Source of the DNA: Gemmatimonadota bacterium
GTDB taxonomy: Bacteria; Gemmatimonadota; Gemmatimonadetes; Gemmatimonadales; GWC2-71-9
Reading direction: 5' to 3'
Assembly (NCBI GenBank): GCA_003221825.1
Contig: QHUE01000081.1
Coordinates: 1-9,032, forward strand
DNA length: 9,032 nt
Shown: positions 1 to 7,420 of the stretch, piece by piece
How positions within the stretch are numbered: position 1 is the first letter of the stretch
Layout of the letters: each line of letters opens with the position of its first letter
The notes under the pieces: generated by a model
What the model was told of the DNA's origin: nothing
The model's database searches: none
The model's input: the letters and a program-made list of their open reading frames with translations, nothing else
Position numbers and translations under genes: made by a program

Positions 1-1111
1 GGCCCAGCCCGTGGTTGAAGTAGTCGCGGTCGTCGCAGGTTTTTTGGCCGCAGAGCGTTCCGGAGTGCTGCTGCATGTAGCGCCGCGCGATGCCGTCGAG
101 CTGCCGCAGGGTGACGCCGGGCCGCAGGGAGTCGAAGGCGGCCTGCTGCGCGCCTAGCACGAGATCGTAGATCGCCTTTTGACGGGGCGTGAACTTCCCG
201 TTGACCGGGAAGGTGCGCGTCACGTCGGCGGTATACTGCCCCCACTCGGCGGCCGCATCGATGACGACCAAGTCGCCATTCTCGGTTTTCCGGCGGTTCA
301 CGTCGTAGTGCAGCGTCGTCGAGTTCGGTCCGCTGCCGACGATCGACGGATAACCCAACCGATCCGCCCCGTTGCTGCGGAATCCGTCTTCCAACACCGC
401 CTCGAGCTGGTATTCGTACATCCCCGGACGCGCCGCGCGCATCGCGGCGATATGGCCCGCCACGCTGATGTCGACCGCACGCCTGAGGCGCATGATCTCG
501 TCGGCGTCCTTTACGACGCGCATCGAGTCGACGATTGGCGTCAGGTTGTTCGCGGCTGTATCCGCGCTTCCACGGCGCACGTGCCCTTGCGTGTAGACCG
601 GCTGGAGGGCGGCGCGAGCCCGTGCGTCGAGCGAATCGATCGGTAACACGGTCGCAATGCCGGAGAGCCGCACCGCCACGCTGTCGGGGCCGAGCCGCAG
701 GCCGGTCCACCGCTCCTGCGAAGGAGTACGGGGCGGGAGGAACAGCACAGTCCCGACCGAATCGGGCCCCCGCGCGGTCATCATGAGCACCGCGTCCTGC
801 GTCTCGAGCTCGGTGAAGTAATAGAAGGTGTTGTCCTGTCGGAAATCGTTGTCCTGGACGTAGTCCTGCTCGATGTTGCGCTCGTGACCTGCCGGGATCA
901 GCACCGTGCCGCGCCCAATGCGCCGCATCAGCGCGCGACGTCGGGCGGCGGTGGCGGTGATGTCGACGGGTCGCCCCATGCCCGGGAGCTCGGGCACTAC
1001 CGTGTACGCGCCGATTGGCGCGCCGGATCCGGCTACGGTCGAGGCTGTTTGTGACGCAGATTCCGCGCAGAGTGCGATGCTGATGACGGCCGAGAGCAGA
1101 ACGATTCGCAT
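1..1111 (-). CDS. Secreted Xaa-Pro aminopeptidase (M24B, aminopeptidase P type), 5' part only
   Basis: The frame is open for 370 codons from ATG at 1111 to the left edge. The first ~20 residues (MRIVLLSAVISIALCAESAS) form a signal peptide, so the enzyme is probably exported; the lone Cys at 15 follows Leu, which is a poor lipobox. An AMP_N-type domain follows, with the hallmark FRQDNTFYYF at residues 90-99, then an M24 'pita-bread' domain from about residue 200. In that domain Asp285 and Asp296 (in DAAAEWGQYTADVTRT) have the 11-residue spacing of the metal ligands Asp260/Asp271 of E. coli PepP. His367 in NHGLG, at the window edge, matches PepP His350. The metal-ligand His and both Glu ligands lie outside the window. 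The family removes N-terminal residues that precede proline, using two metal ions. The gene diverges from the GAF gene with a 50-bp gap. Family call is firm; the exact substrate is unknown. Confidence 0.93.
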   Translation of the reverse strand, partial: MRIVLLSAVISIALCAESASQTASTVAGSGAPIGAYTVVPELPGMGRPVDITATAARRRALMRRIGRGTVLIPAGHERNIEQDYVQDNDFRQDNTFYYFTELETQDAVLMMTARGPDSVGTVLFLPPRTPSQERWTGLRLGPDSVAVRLSGIATVLPIDSLDARARAALQPVYTQGHVRRGSADTAANNLTPIVDSMRVVKDADEIMRLRRAVDISVAGHIAAMRAARPGMYEYQLEAVLEDGFRSNGADRLGYPSIVGSGPNSTTLHYDVNRRKTENGDLVVIDAAAEWGQYTADVTRTFPVNGKFTPRQKAIYDLVLGAQQAAFDSLRPGVTLRQLDGIARRYMQQHSGTLCGQKTCDDRDYFNHGLG

Positions 1112-1118
1112 GGCGATT

Positions 1119-1124
1119 AATCTA
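1119..1124 (-). promoter_or_regulatory. Possible -10 element (TAGATT) of the aminopeptidase gene
   Basis: Read on the minus strand, TAGATT lies 7 bases ahead of the ATG at 1111, inside the only AT-richer stretch of this divergent gap. A matching -35 is not evident. If the element is real, transcription would begin at or beside the start codon, and indeed no Shine-Dalgarno sequence is seen. This is weak evidence from motif reading alone. Confidence 0.3.
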
Positions 1125-1161
1125 CACGCGCTTGACGGCGCTCGCGTCCCTGAGCGAAACT

Positions 1162-1956
1162 ATGGCACCCATGACCATCAACTCGGCCCTCACACACGCG
1201 GAAGCGGAACGGCTGGCCGCGCGGATCGCCGAGCTCGAGCATGAGCGCAAGCATCTGCTCGCCGTCATCGAGATCCTGAAGGAAGCGTCCAGTTCCTTAC
1301 ACTTCATTGACATTCTGCAGTCGACCGCGCGCAAGCTGGGCGAATCATTCGGGCTCGACCGCTGCTCCATTTTCCTGGGTGAAAAGGGCGGCAAGCAGGT
1401 CCGTCTCGTAGCGTCGTACGAAGATCCGACGATCCGCAACTACGTCGTCGACCTCGACCGCTACCCCGAGCTCAAGCGCGCGATGGTAAGCGGCGAGACG
1501 GTCTTCATCCCCGACGCCGCCAACGATCCTTCCCTGCGGCACGTGAAGGGCGAGCTGATCAATCGCCGCGTGAAGTCGATCACGGTCGTGCCGATCACGT
1601 GGCGGTCGGTCGCCATCGGAGCGATTTTCCTGCGCACCTACCGCGACGGACCCACCTTCTCCGATGCGGACGTGCGCTTCGTGCAGGTCGTCGCGTCCCT
1701 CACCGCGCAAAGCCTGCGCAACGCGCACCGCTACGAACGCCTCGCGCAGCGGACGCACGAGACCGGCGATCAGCTGCGCCGCATGGAGCTCGAGCGGGTC
1801 GCGCTGCTCTCGTTCATGCGCCGGCTGCTGGACACGTTCGGACAGCGCGAGGGCGCGTGGGGTGAAGGCCTCCTGCCCAAGGCCAGCGCCGAGGAGCTCG
1901 ACCGGCTCGTCGCGGTGGCGATGGCCGTCATCCAGGAAGAAGCCAAGGGGCGGTGA
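1162..1956 (+). CDS. GAF-domain protein flanked by coiled coils, no output domain
   Basis: The protein has 264 residues from ATG 1162. Residues about 10-41 form a charged heptad-like helix (AEAERLAARIAELEHERKHL). A GAF domain spans about 49-188, with ILQSTARKLGESFGLDRCSI at its start and SITVVPITWRSVAIGAIFL in the core strands. A second helix (187-224) and a short tail end the protein. No kinase, cyclase, phosphatase or DNA-binding domain follows, so it is a free-standing ligand- or partner-binding GAF protein; the ligand is unknown. It shares the bases GTGA (1953-1956) with ligA, implying translational coupling. The start is uncertain: ATG 1162 and ATG 1171 are both possible and neither has a clear ribosome binding site. 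A TTG at 1132 would start within a possible -35 (TTGACG) and is less likely. Function unknown; the domain call is firm. Confidence 0.85.
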   Translation: MAPMTINSALTHAEAERLAARIAELEHERKHLLAVIEILKEASSSLHFIDILQSTARKLGESFGLDRCSIFLGEKGGKQVRLVASYEDPTIRNYVVDLDRYPELKRAMVSGETVFIPDAANDPSLRHVKGELINRRVKSITVVPITWRSVAIGAIFLRTYRDGPTFSDADVRFVQVVASLTAQSLRNAHRYERLAQRTHETGDQLRRMELERVALLSFMRRLLDTFGQREGAWGEGLLPKASAEELDRLVAVAMAVIQEEAKGR

Positions 1957-3751
1957 AGCCGGCGGCCCGGGCCGCCGAGTTGCGGCGCATTCTCGAGCGG
2001 GCGAATCACGCGTACTACATCCTCGACAAGCCGGAGATGTCGGACGCGGAGTACGACAAGCTGTTCCGCGAGCTGCAGGACCTCGAAGCGAAGCATCCCG
2101 GACTCCAGACTCCTGACTCCCCTACCCTCCGAATCGGCGGCGACCCGGCGACCGGGTTCCGCAAACACCGGCACCTCGTCCCCATGCTCTCGCTGGCGAA
2201 CGCCTTCACCGAGGCGGAGCTGCAGGAATGGGAGGAGCGCAACGCCCGTCTGGTGCCCGAGGTGAAGACGGCGGGCTACACGCTCGAAGTGAAGATCGAT
2301 GGCGCCGCCGTGAGCCTCACCTACGAGGATGGGGTGCTGACGCCGCCGCCGGCGCCCTGCGACAGCTCGATCCCAAAAAGACGCGCGCCCGCGGTCTGCG
2401 CGTGTTCACGTTCCAGGTCGAGGCCCCCGGCTTGAAACTGGGCATCGATTCGCAGCACGAGCTGCTGGACGCCCTGCTCGCGTGGGGGCTGCCGGTCGAG
2501 CCGCATCACACCCGCGTCGACGGTCTGGCAGCCGCGCACACGGCGATCGCGAAGCTCCAGACGCTGCTGCCGACGCTCGACTACGGCGCCGACGGCGTCG
2601 CCGTGAAGGTCGACAATCGGTCGCTGTACGCGGAGCTGGGGACGATCGGCAATCGCGAGCCGCGCTGGGCCGTGGCCCGGAAGTTCGAGCCCGAAGTGCA
2701 GGTCACCAGGTTGCTCGAGATCCGCATCAACGTGGGCCGCACCGGCGCCCTCAATCCCTACGCGGTCCTCGAACCTGTGGAGATCGGCGGCGTCACCGTC
2801 TCCAACGCGACGCTCCACAATGCCGAGCTGATCGCGGCCAAGGACATCCGGGAGGGCGACTGGGTCGAGGTCACACGCGCCGGCGAGGTGATCCCGCAGA
2901 TCCTCGGCCCCGTGAAAGAGAAGCGGACGGGTGCCACGAAGCCGTTCAAGATGCCGGAGCGCTGCCCGACCTGCGGCTCGCCGGTGGAGCATCCGCCCGA
3001 TGAGGCCATGTCGTACTGCCCCAACATCTCGTGCCCGTCGCGCATCCTCGAATCGATCGTGCACTTCGCCGGCCGCAGCGCCATGGATATCCGTGGGCTC
3101 GGCTACGAACGGGTGCGCGCGCTGCTCGATGCCAAACTGATCGATAATGTCGCGGATCTCTACGAGCTGACGCCCGTGCAGCTGCTCACGCTGGAGGGAT
3201 TCGCCGAGAAATCGGCGCAGCAGCTGGTGGAGGCGATCGTCGATTCCAAGCAGCAGCCGCTCTCTGCCGTGCTCTTCGGGCTCGGCATTCGCCACGTCGG
3301 CCAGCAAGGAGCGAAGCTCCTGGCACGGCATTTTGGCACCATGGATGCGCTCGCGAAGGCTGGGGCCGAGGAAGTCGGCGCGGTGCGCGGGATCGGACCA
3401 GCCATTGGCGAGGCGGTGGTCGGGTTCTTTAAGGATGCCCGCAACAAGGACCTGCTCAAGAGCCTGGCAAAGTCCGGGCTGACGTTGAAGGAAACGGCGA
3501 CGGCCACCGGCCCGCGGCCGCTCGCCGACCAGACCTTCGTCGTCACCGGGACACTGCCCACGCTGTCGCGGCAACAGGCGCGGGATCTCATCGAGGGGGC
3601 CGGCGGGCATGTGTCCGACAGCCTGTCCAAGAAGACGACCGCGCTGGTCGTGGGTGCCGACCCCGGGTCGAAGCTCGAGAAGGCCAAAGCGCTCGGCGTC
3701 GAGCAAATCGACGAAGCGGAACTCTTGCGCCGCGCGAACCGCAAACCCTAA
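1953..3751 (+). pseudogene. ligA: NAD+-dependent DNA ligase LigA, broken by an internal deletion and frameshift near 2340
   Basis: LigA seals DNA nicks in replication and repair and is normally essential. The start is GTG 1953, overlapping the GAF stop. Domain Ia is intact (HAYYILDKPEMSDAEYDKL, residues 19-37). The adenylation motif KIDG is present with Lys114 and Asp116. After GVL (residue 129, base 2339) the frame goes wrong and stops at 2433-2435. In another frame the family sequence resumes at AAAGALRQLDP (from 2342) and runs intact to TAA 3749-3751: OB fold, Cys4 zinc site (CPTC and CPNISC), helix-hairpin-helix repeats and the C-terminal BRCT domain. The segment equivalent to E. coli LigA residues 131-201 is absent, including the Glu173 and Arg200 equivalents. 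Restoring 71 residues gives about 669, the usual family length. As written, no functional ligase can be made. Assembly error is a serious alternative to a true pseudogene. Confidence 0.92.
2337..2344 (+). other. Deletion junction inside ligA
   Basis: Upstream coding in the GTG-1953 frame is family-like through Leu129 (codon 2337-2339). Downstream coding in the shifted frame is family-like from Ala (codon 2342-2344). The 'ac' at 2340-2341 fits the last two bases of the Asn codon in the conserved RNAAAG motif. If the missing stretch has the E. coli length, 211 bases are gone; a loss of 3n+1 bases is what the observed frame change requires. Confidence 0.85.
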
Positions 3752-3764
3752 GTTGGCTTCCGAT

Positions 3765-4277
3765 ATGACGACCCCGACGATCGTCCGCCAACTGCATGCG
3801 AGCCTTGCCACGCATGCTCCCGATCAGCTCGTCACGATCCTGCAAGAGGCCGGGTACGCCGCGGGCGCAGGCCTGTACCAGGCGTTCGCCGCGGTGAACA
3901 ACCCGACGGACCTCGATGCCGATCTGCTCGGCGAGACGTTGTCGGAGTTTTTCACCAGCGGCGGATGGGGCGCGGTGACGATGAGTCCGATCGGGACCGG
4001 CGCCCTCGCGCTCGACTCGAGCGACTGGGCGGAAGCGGAGCCCGGCACGGCGCAGTCGCCGATGTGCTTTTTCTCGGCGGGCATGCTCGCCGACTTTCTG
4101 GGACGGTTGTCGGACGAGACCATCGCGGTGATGGAAGTCGAATGCCGCAGTCGTGGCGATCCCAGCCACCTCCCGTCGTTCCCAAATCCCCCAATGCGTT
4201 TGAGCAGCTCGTACGCATTCCCCGCGACCGCGCAGTCTTTCACGCGGCCCGTGACCTCGCCGCGCTGCACGCGATAG
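3765..4277 (+). CDS. V4R-domain (4-vinyl reductase-like) protein, 3' end lost; genuine coding only to about 4160
   Basis: ATG 3765 lies 13 bases after the ligA stop, so it is probably the third gene of that operon. Residues 1-132 read as a helical N-terminal part followed by a V4R-type small-molecule-binding domain: CFFSAGMLADFLGRL (about residues 103-117), then VMEVECRSRGD ending at Asp132 (bases 4158-4160). V4R domains normally continue after Gly-Asp with x-x-Cys-x-Phe and a further short stretch. Here the sequence changes to PSHLPSFPNPP, and from about 4160 to the formal stop at 4277 the frame is antisense to tldE. That last ~39-residue tail is therefore not native. V4R domains occur in BchJ and in ligand-sensing regulators, but no partner domain is seen here and the ligand is unknown. 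No clear ribosome binding site precedes the ATG. Confidence 0.72.
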   Translation: MTTPTIVRQLHASLATHAPDQLVTILQEAGYAAGAGLYQAFAAVNNPTDLDADLLGETLSEFFTSGGWGAVTMSPIGTGALALDSSDWAEAEPGTAQSPMCFFSAGMLADFLGRLSDETIAVMEVECRSRGDPSHLPSFPNPPMRLSSSYAFPATAQSFTRPVTSPRCTR

Positions 4278-5464
4278 GCGAGCCCCACCGGATGGCTGAA
4301 CGCCCCACCGATCACGTTGCCCTGCCCCACGCCGATCAGATCGTCGACGATCAGACCATCCTGGATGTCGGCGATCAGGCCGCCGCCCAGCAGGGGCACG
4401 CCACTGGCGTGCCCGTACGGCACGCCATGTCGTGCCCCTGCCCTGTCGCCCATTCGAAACACAATATTCGTGTACCCGATGTGCGGTTTCCCGAACACGC
4501 CGCGCCGGCCGTTGCCGGTGCTCTGTGTCTTGGCGCGCGCGGCGGTTTCGAGGTCGTACACGAACCGGCCCACGACGCCGTTTTCCACCAGCCCAGTCGC
4601 CCGTGACGGCACGCATTCGTCGTCGATGGGGCGGGACGCGGGACGGCCCGGAGTGAGCGGATCGTCGAAGATGGACAGGCGCTCGTCGAACAGCGTCTCA
4701 CCCACCTTGCCCGCCAGCGGCGAGCTGCCCTGCAGCACCGTCTTGCCCGACAGCGCCTGCTCGAGCGGCAGCACCACGGCGGCCAGCCCCGCGGGCGTAA
4801 ACACGACGGCCAGCGCCCCATCGGGCGGCGCGACGATCTTCAGCGCCGCCGTCAGTCGCGTTTCGACCGAGCGGACCAATGTCTCGAGATCGGCATCGTT
4901 CGGCAGGTCGGCGCCGACGTATTGATCGTAGACCATCAGCACATCATCGCCGGCGATGCGCGTGACGTCGGCCGTCACCCCGATGCCGGTGGCGCGGTAC
5001 TCCCCGCGGGCGCCGGCGGTGTTGCCCACCGCGGTATCGGCGAGCTCGCGCTGGACGGAGATGTTGACCTGACAGTCGGGACGCGCCAGCCGCTCGACCA
5101 GGAAGCGACCCATGCGGATCAGCTCGGCGAGCGATGCGTTCGCCGTGCGGTCGAAGAAGGTCGGAATGCGCGGCAGTGCCGTCGCGGCGGCGCTCGGAAA
5201 CACGAGCTCCACCACCTCGCCCAGCTCGGCCGATGCGCGGGCGCGTCCGACGAGCTCCGCGGGGTCGGGTTTGGCGGCCGTCGTGCCCGCCACGCCCAAG
5301 CGGCCGCCCGCGAGCACGCGCAGGTTGAGCCCCGCCTCCTCCGAGATGCCGGCCGACTTGAGCCGCCCCGACTCGAACGTGACGGCGGTCTGCTCCTCAC
5401 GGCGCCACAGGGCGTCGGCGCCATCGACCTTGCCACGCGCGCTCTCGAGCAGGCGGTCGATCAT
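3824..5464 (-). CDS. tldE: TldE/PmbA-type metallopeptidase subunit, C-terminus lost; genuine coding 5464 to about 4160
   Basis: ATG 5464 overlaps the tldD stop by 4 bases (ATGA, 5461-5464), behind a GGCGGGGA stretch that could act as ribosome binding site. About 435 residues are family-like: an N-terminal domain with the typical ESGRLKSAGISEEAG, a central part, then TGLVENGVVGRFVYDLETAA, STGNGRR, GGLIADIQDGLIVDDLIG and VKDCAVAGNAYELLKRIGGF. Family proteins run to about 440-450 residues and have C-terminal strands after GNDGRWLG. Here that end is missing: beyond about 4160 the formal frame runs antisense through the V4R gene to a stop at 3824-3826, and this ~110-residue tail is spurious. TldE lacks the HExxxH zinc motif and acts as the non-zinc partner of TldD in a heterodimeric peptidase, known for maturing microcin B17 and degrading CcdA in E. 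coli. Whether the truncated subunit would fold is doubtful. Confidence 0.87.
   Translation of the reverse strand: MIDRLLESARGKVDGADALWRREEQTAVTFESGRLKSAGISEEAGLNLRVLAGGRLGVAGTTAAKPDPAELVGRARASAELGEVVELVFPSAAATALPRIPTFFDRTANASLAELIRMGRFLVERLARPDCQVNISVQRELADTAVGNTAGARGEYRATGIGVTADVTRIAGDDVLMVYDQYVGADLPNDADLETLVRSVETRLTAALKIVAPPDGALAVVFTPAGLAAVVLPLEQALSGKTVLQGSSPLAGKVGETLFDERLSIFDDPLTPGRPASRPIDDECVPSRATGLVENGVVGRFVYDLETAARAKTQSTGNGRRGVFGKPHIGYTNIVFRMGDRAGARHGVPYGHASGVPLLGGGLIADIQDGLIVDDLIGVGQGNVIGGAFSHPVGLAYRVQRGEVTGRVKDCAVAGNAYELLKRIGGFGNDGRWLGSPRLRHSTSITAMVSSDNRPRKSASMPAEKKHIGDCAVPGSASAQSLESSARAPVPIGLIVTAPHPPLVKNSDNVSPSRSASRSVGLFTAANAWYRPAPAAYPASCRIVTS
4156..4162. other. Junction where V4R gene and tldE both lose their 3' ends
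   Basis: On the plus strand the V4R family sequence ends at Gly-Asp (codons 4155-4160). On the minus strand the TldE family sequence ends at Trp-Leu-Gly (codons 4168-4160). The bases around gatcc (4158-4162) can belong to either side. Two convergent genes cannot both end mid-domain at the same point without loss of the DNA between them, so both gene ends and their spacer are missing here. The missing length cannot be read from the window. Confidence 0.8.
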
Positions 5465-6840
5465 ACGTCCCCGCCGATCAGCGCTTCCTCGATGCGCACG
5501 TGCGGCGCCCCTTCGGTCACCGGGAGCGGGAACTGGCCGCCTTTGCCGCAGCCGCCGCCCATCTGATTCCAGGTGAAGTCGCCCGCGATGTGATCGATGC
5601 GGTCGAGCGTCTGAAACAGATTCCCTGCCAGCACGACGTCTTTTACCAGCTCGGCGACCTTCCCGTCCCGAATCATGTAGCCCCAGCCGGCCGTGAACGA
5701 GAAGTTCTCCAGCATCGTCTGGCCGCCGAAGGCGCCGCAGGCATACACACCGAGCTTGATGTCACCGATCAGATCGGAGAATTGGGCGCCCTTCTTGCCC
5801 GGCGCGATGTAGGTGTTCGTCATCCGGACGATCGGCGGGTGGCGGAACGAGATGGCGCGGGCGTTGCCGGTCGGGCGCTCCCCCAGCTTCGCGGCAGTCT
5901 CGCGGGAGTGCAGGCGGCCCACGAGGATCCCCTCGCGAATCAGCGGCGTGTCCTGCGTGGGCGTCCCCTCGTCGTCGTACGGCAGCGTGCCGCGCAGGCC
6001 CGTGGCGGCGCCGTTGTCGCCCACGTTCAAGACCGGTTTCCCGAAGCGGCGCCCCAGCGTCATCATCTCCCGGGCCTGCGGATTCTCGTACACAAAGTCG
6101 GCCTCGGAGAGATGCCCGAACGCTTCGTGGATGAACACACCCGCCAGCTCGTTGTCGAGGATGACGGGATACGCGCCGCCGCGCACGCGCGGGGCATCGA
6201 GCAGGTCTACGGCGCGCTGCGCGACGACGCGGAACTTGTCCTCGTAGTTCTGGACGCTGTTCCAGCCTTTGCGCAGCCCAATCGACTCGAGGCCCTTTTC
6301 GATGGTGCCGTTGCGCCGCCCGATCGCGGTCCCGGACACGACGACCTCGGGGCGCAGCTGGTACAGCGACGTGCCTTCGGAGTTGACGTACCAGACTTCC
6401 GAGACCTCGTCGCGATAGCTCGACTGCGTATCGACGATGGCATTGGACACGGCGAGCATGGCGCCGTTGTACCGGTCGAGCAGCTTCTTCTTCTCGGAGA
6501 GTGCGACGCCGCGCACGTCGCCGTCCAGCTCCAGCACGGCATCGCCCGTCTGCGGCGCCGACTCGGCCAGCCGGATGGGCTCGTCGAGCCGCACGGCCTG
6601 CGACAGCTCATGGGCGCGCTGGACCATCGCGGGCAGCTCGTCGAGCGACGTGAACGACGCGATCCCCCAGCCGTGGCCCGGGTTGAGCACGCGCACGAAT
6701 CCGCCCTGATCTTCGCTGACGGTCGCGGTCTCGAGGCGGCGGCCGCGGAAAGCGACAGCGGAGCTCCAGGTGCGTTCGACGCGGATTTCGGTGTAGTCAG
6801 CGCGGGACTGTTTGATGCTCTCGGCTAAACGATCTTTCAA
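5461..6840 (-). CDS. tldD: TldD zinc metallopeptidase subunit, complete
   Basis: The product has 459 residues and starts at TTG 6840, whose bases overlap the TGA of the preceding phosphoribosyltransferase gene (TTGA, 6837-6840). AAAGAG just upstream, inside that gene's end, is a likely ribosome binding site. The zinc motif HExxxH is present as HEAFGH at residues 238-243, and a conserved Cys431 in MGGGCGKGGQ sits where TldD proteins have the Cys zinc ligand. Other family hallmarks are LPYDDEGTPTQDTPLIREGIL (about 286-306), RMTNTYIAPG (339-348) and FSFTAGWGYMI (380-390). With TldE it forms a cytoplasmic chamber-like protease that cleaves small or unfolded peptides, including ribosomally made peptide precursors in some bacteria. 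No precursor-peptide gene is seen in this window, so the substrate is unknown. Length and motifs agree with an intact enzyme. Confidence 0.96.
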   Translation of the reverse strand: MKDRLAESIKQSRADYTEIRVERTWSSAVAFRGRRLETATVSEDQGGFVRVLNPGHGWGIASFTSLDELPAMVQRAHELSQAVRLDEPIRLAESAPQTGDAVLELDGDVRGVALSEKKKLLDRYNGAMLAVSNAIVDTQSSYRDEVSEVWYVNSEGTSLYQLRPEVVVSGTAIGRRNGTIEKGLESIGLRKGWNSVQNYEDKFRVVAQRAVDLLDAPRVRGGAYPVILDNELAGVFIHEAFGHLSEADFVYENPQAREMMTLGRRFGKPVLNVGDNGAATGLRGTLPYDDEGTPTQDTPLIREGILVGRLHSRETAAKLGERPTGNARAISFRHPPIVRMTNTYIAPGKKGAQFSDLIGDIKLGVYACGAFGGQTMLENFSFTAGWGYMIRDGKVAELVKDVVLAGNLFQTLDRIDHIAGDFTWNQMGGGCGKGGQFPLPVTEGAPHVRIEEALIGGDV

Positions 6841-7382
6841 CTGGTCTCTTTCAGTTTGGCGCGGTAATCGGGGCGGACCACGATCTCGCCGTTGACGATG
6901 ACTTCGAGGTCCCAGGGCAGGATGATGAAGTTCTCGTTCTCGAGCGCGTGAAAATCCGGTTTATAGGTGCCGGTCTTGAACGACACCGCCGTCTTCACGG
7001 CGGCGGGCTTGAGATCGCGGACGGCGGCCAGCGCCAGCTTCATCGTATTCCCCGACTCGCACGTCTCGTCGACCAGCAACACGCGCTTGCCCGTCACGAG
7101 GCGCGGCGGTCCGGCGATCACGGATCCCTCGCGCGTGATCGCGATGGATGCGAAGTCCCGTTGCAGGATGCTGGCGACGACGGCGCCGGGGATGACGCCG
7201 GCCTTGGCGATCCCGATCACGACCTCGGGGTCGTACTCGCGAAACACTTTCAGGGCCAGCACGCGGCAGAGCTCGCCGAAGAAAGGCCAATCCACTTGCA
7301 GCACGCCGCGCGGAGTCTTGCTCGCCGAGCGCACACCAGCGGAGGAACGGGGCGTGGGAGTGGGACGCGGGGGGCGGGCCAT
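6837..7382 (-). CDS. Purine-type phosphoribosyltransferase (COG2236-like)
   Basis: The product has 181 residues from ATG 7382. The PRPP-binding motif is VLLVDETCESGNT at residues 101-113, ending a strand and followed by a helix as in type I phosphoribosyltransferases. VVIGIAKAGVIPGAVVAS (54-71) corresponds to the early pyrophosphate-loop region, and the C-terminal YKPDFHALENENFIILPWDLE resembles hypoxanthine/xanthine phosphoribosyltransferase-like proteins. Such enzymes join a purine base to PRPP in salvage; the exact base cannot be told from sequence alone. The first ~24 residues are rich in Pro, Arg and Ser and may be a disordered tail; GTG at codon 27 is an alternative start, but the promoter-like sequence directly ahead of 7382 supports the longer form. 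It is the first gene of a coupled operon with tldD and tldE. The motif has Glu where Asp is more usual after VD. Confidence 0.88.
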   Translation of the reverse strand: MARPPRPTPTPRSSAGVRSASKTPRGVLQVDWPFFGELCRVLALKVFREYDPEVVIGIAKAGVIPGAVVASILQRDFASIAITREGSVIAGPPRLVTGKRVLLVDETCESGNTMKLALAAVRDLKPAAVKTAVSFKTGTYKPDFHALENENFIILPWDLEVIVNGEIVVRPDYRAKLKETS

Positions 7383-7390
7383 GGTTTGGG

Positions 7391-7420
7391 ATTCTACATT
7401 GCCAGCGTCTGTAACCGCAA
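7391..7420 (-). promoter_or_regulatory. Promoter-like sequence for the phosphoribosyltransferase-tldD-tldE operon
   Basis: Read on the minus strand: TTGCGG (7420-7415), an 18-base spacer, then TAGAAT (7396-7391). The ATG at 7382 follows 8 bases after the -10, so the transcript would have almost no leader. No Shine-Dalgarno sequence is visible. Motif reading only; the organism's sigma-factor consensus is not known to me. Confidence 0.5.

Noticed and set aside
1132..1161. TTG at 1132 as start of the GAF protein
   Set aside because: The extra ten residues are not domain-like, no ribosome binding site precedes them, and the TTG lies in a possible -35; ATG 1162 or 1171 is better.
2101..2121. Three near-tandem GACTCC units
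   Set aside because: They encode the conserved LigA segment LQTPDSP; chance codon similarity is enough.
2321..3811. 496-codon open frame on the minus strand opposite ligA
   Set aside because: It is fully antisense to a recognisable LigA and has low-complexity, Arg/Leu/Gly-rich composition without domain motifs; a shadow frame of GC-rich coding DNA.
4161..4277. Novel C-terminal tail of the V4R protein
   Set aside because: This stretch encodes conserved TldE residues on the minus strand (KDCAVAGNAYELLKRI), so the plus-strand reading is a by-product of the junction.
3588..4616. 342-codon minus-strand open frame spanning ligA end, V4R gene and tldE
   Set aside because: Arg-rich, no recognisable motif, and crosses three real genes and the deletion junction; not coding.
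5500..6828. 442-codon open frame on the plus strand opposite tldD
   Set aside because: tldD on the other strand carries all family motifs; this frame has none and is a GC-driven shadow.
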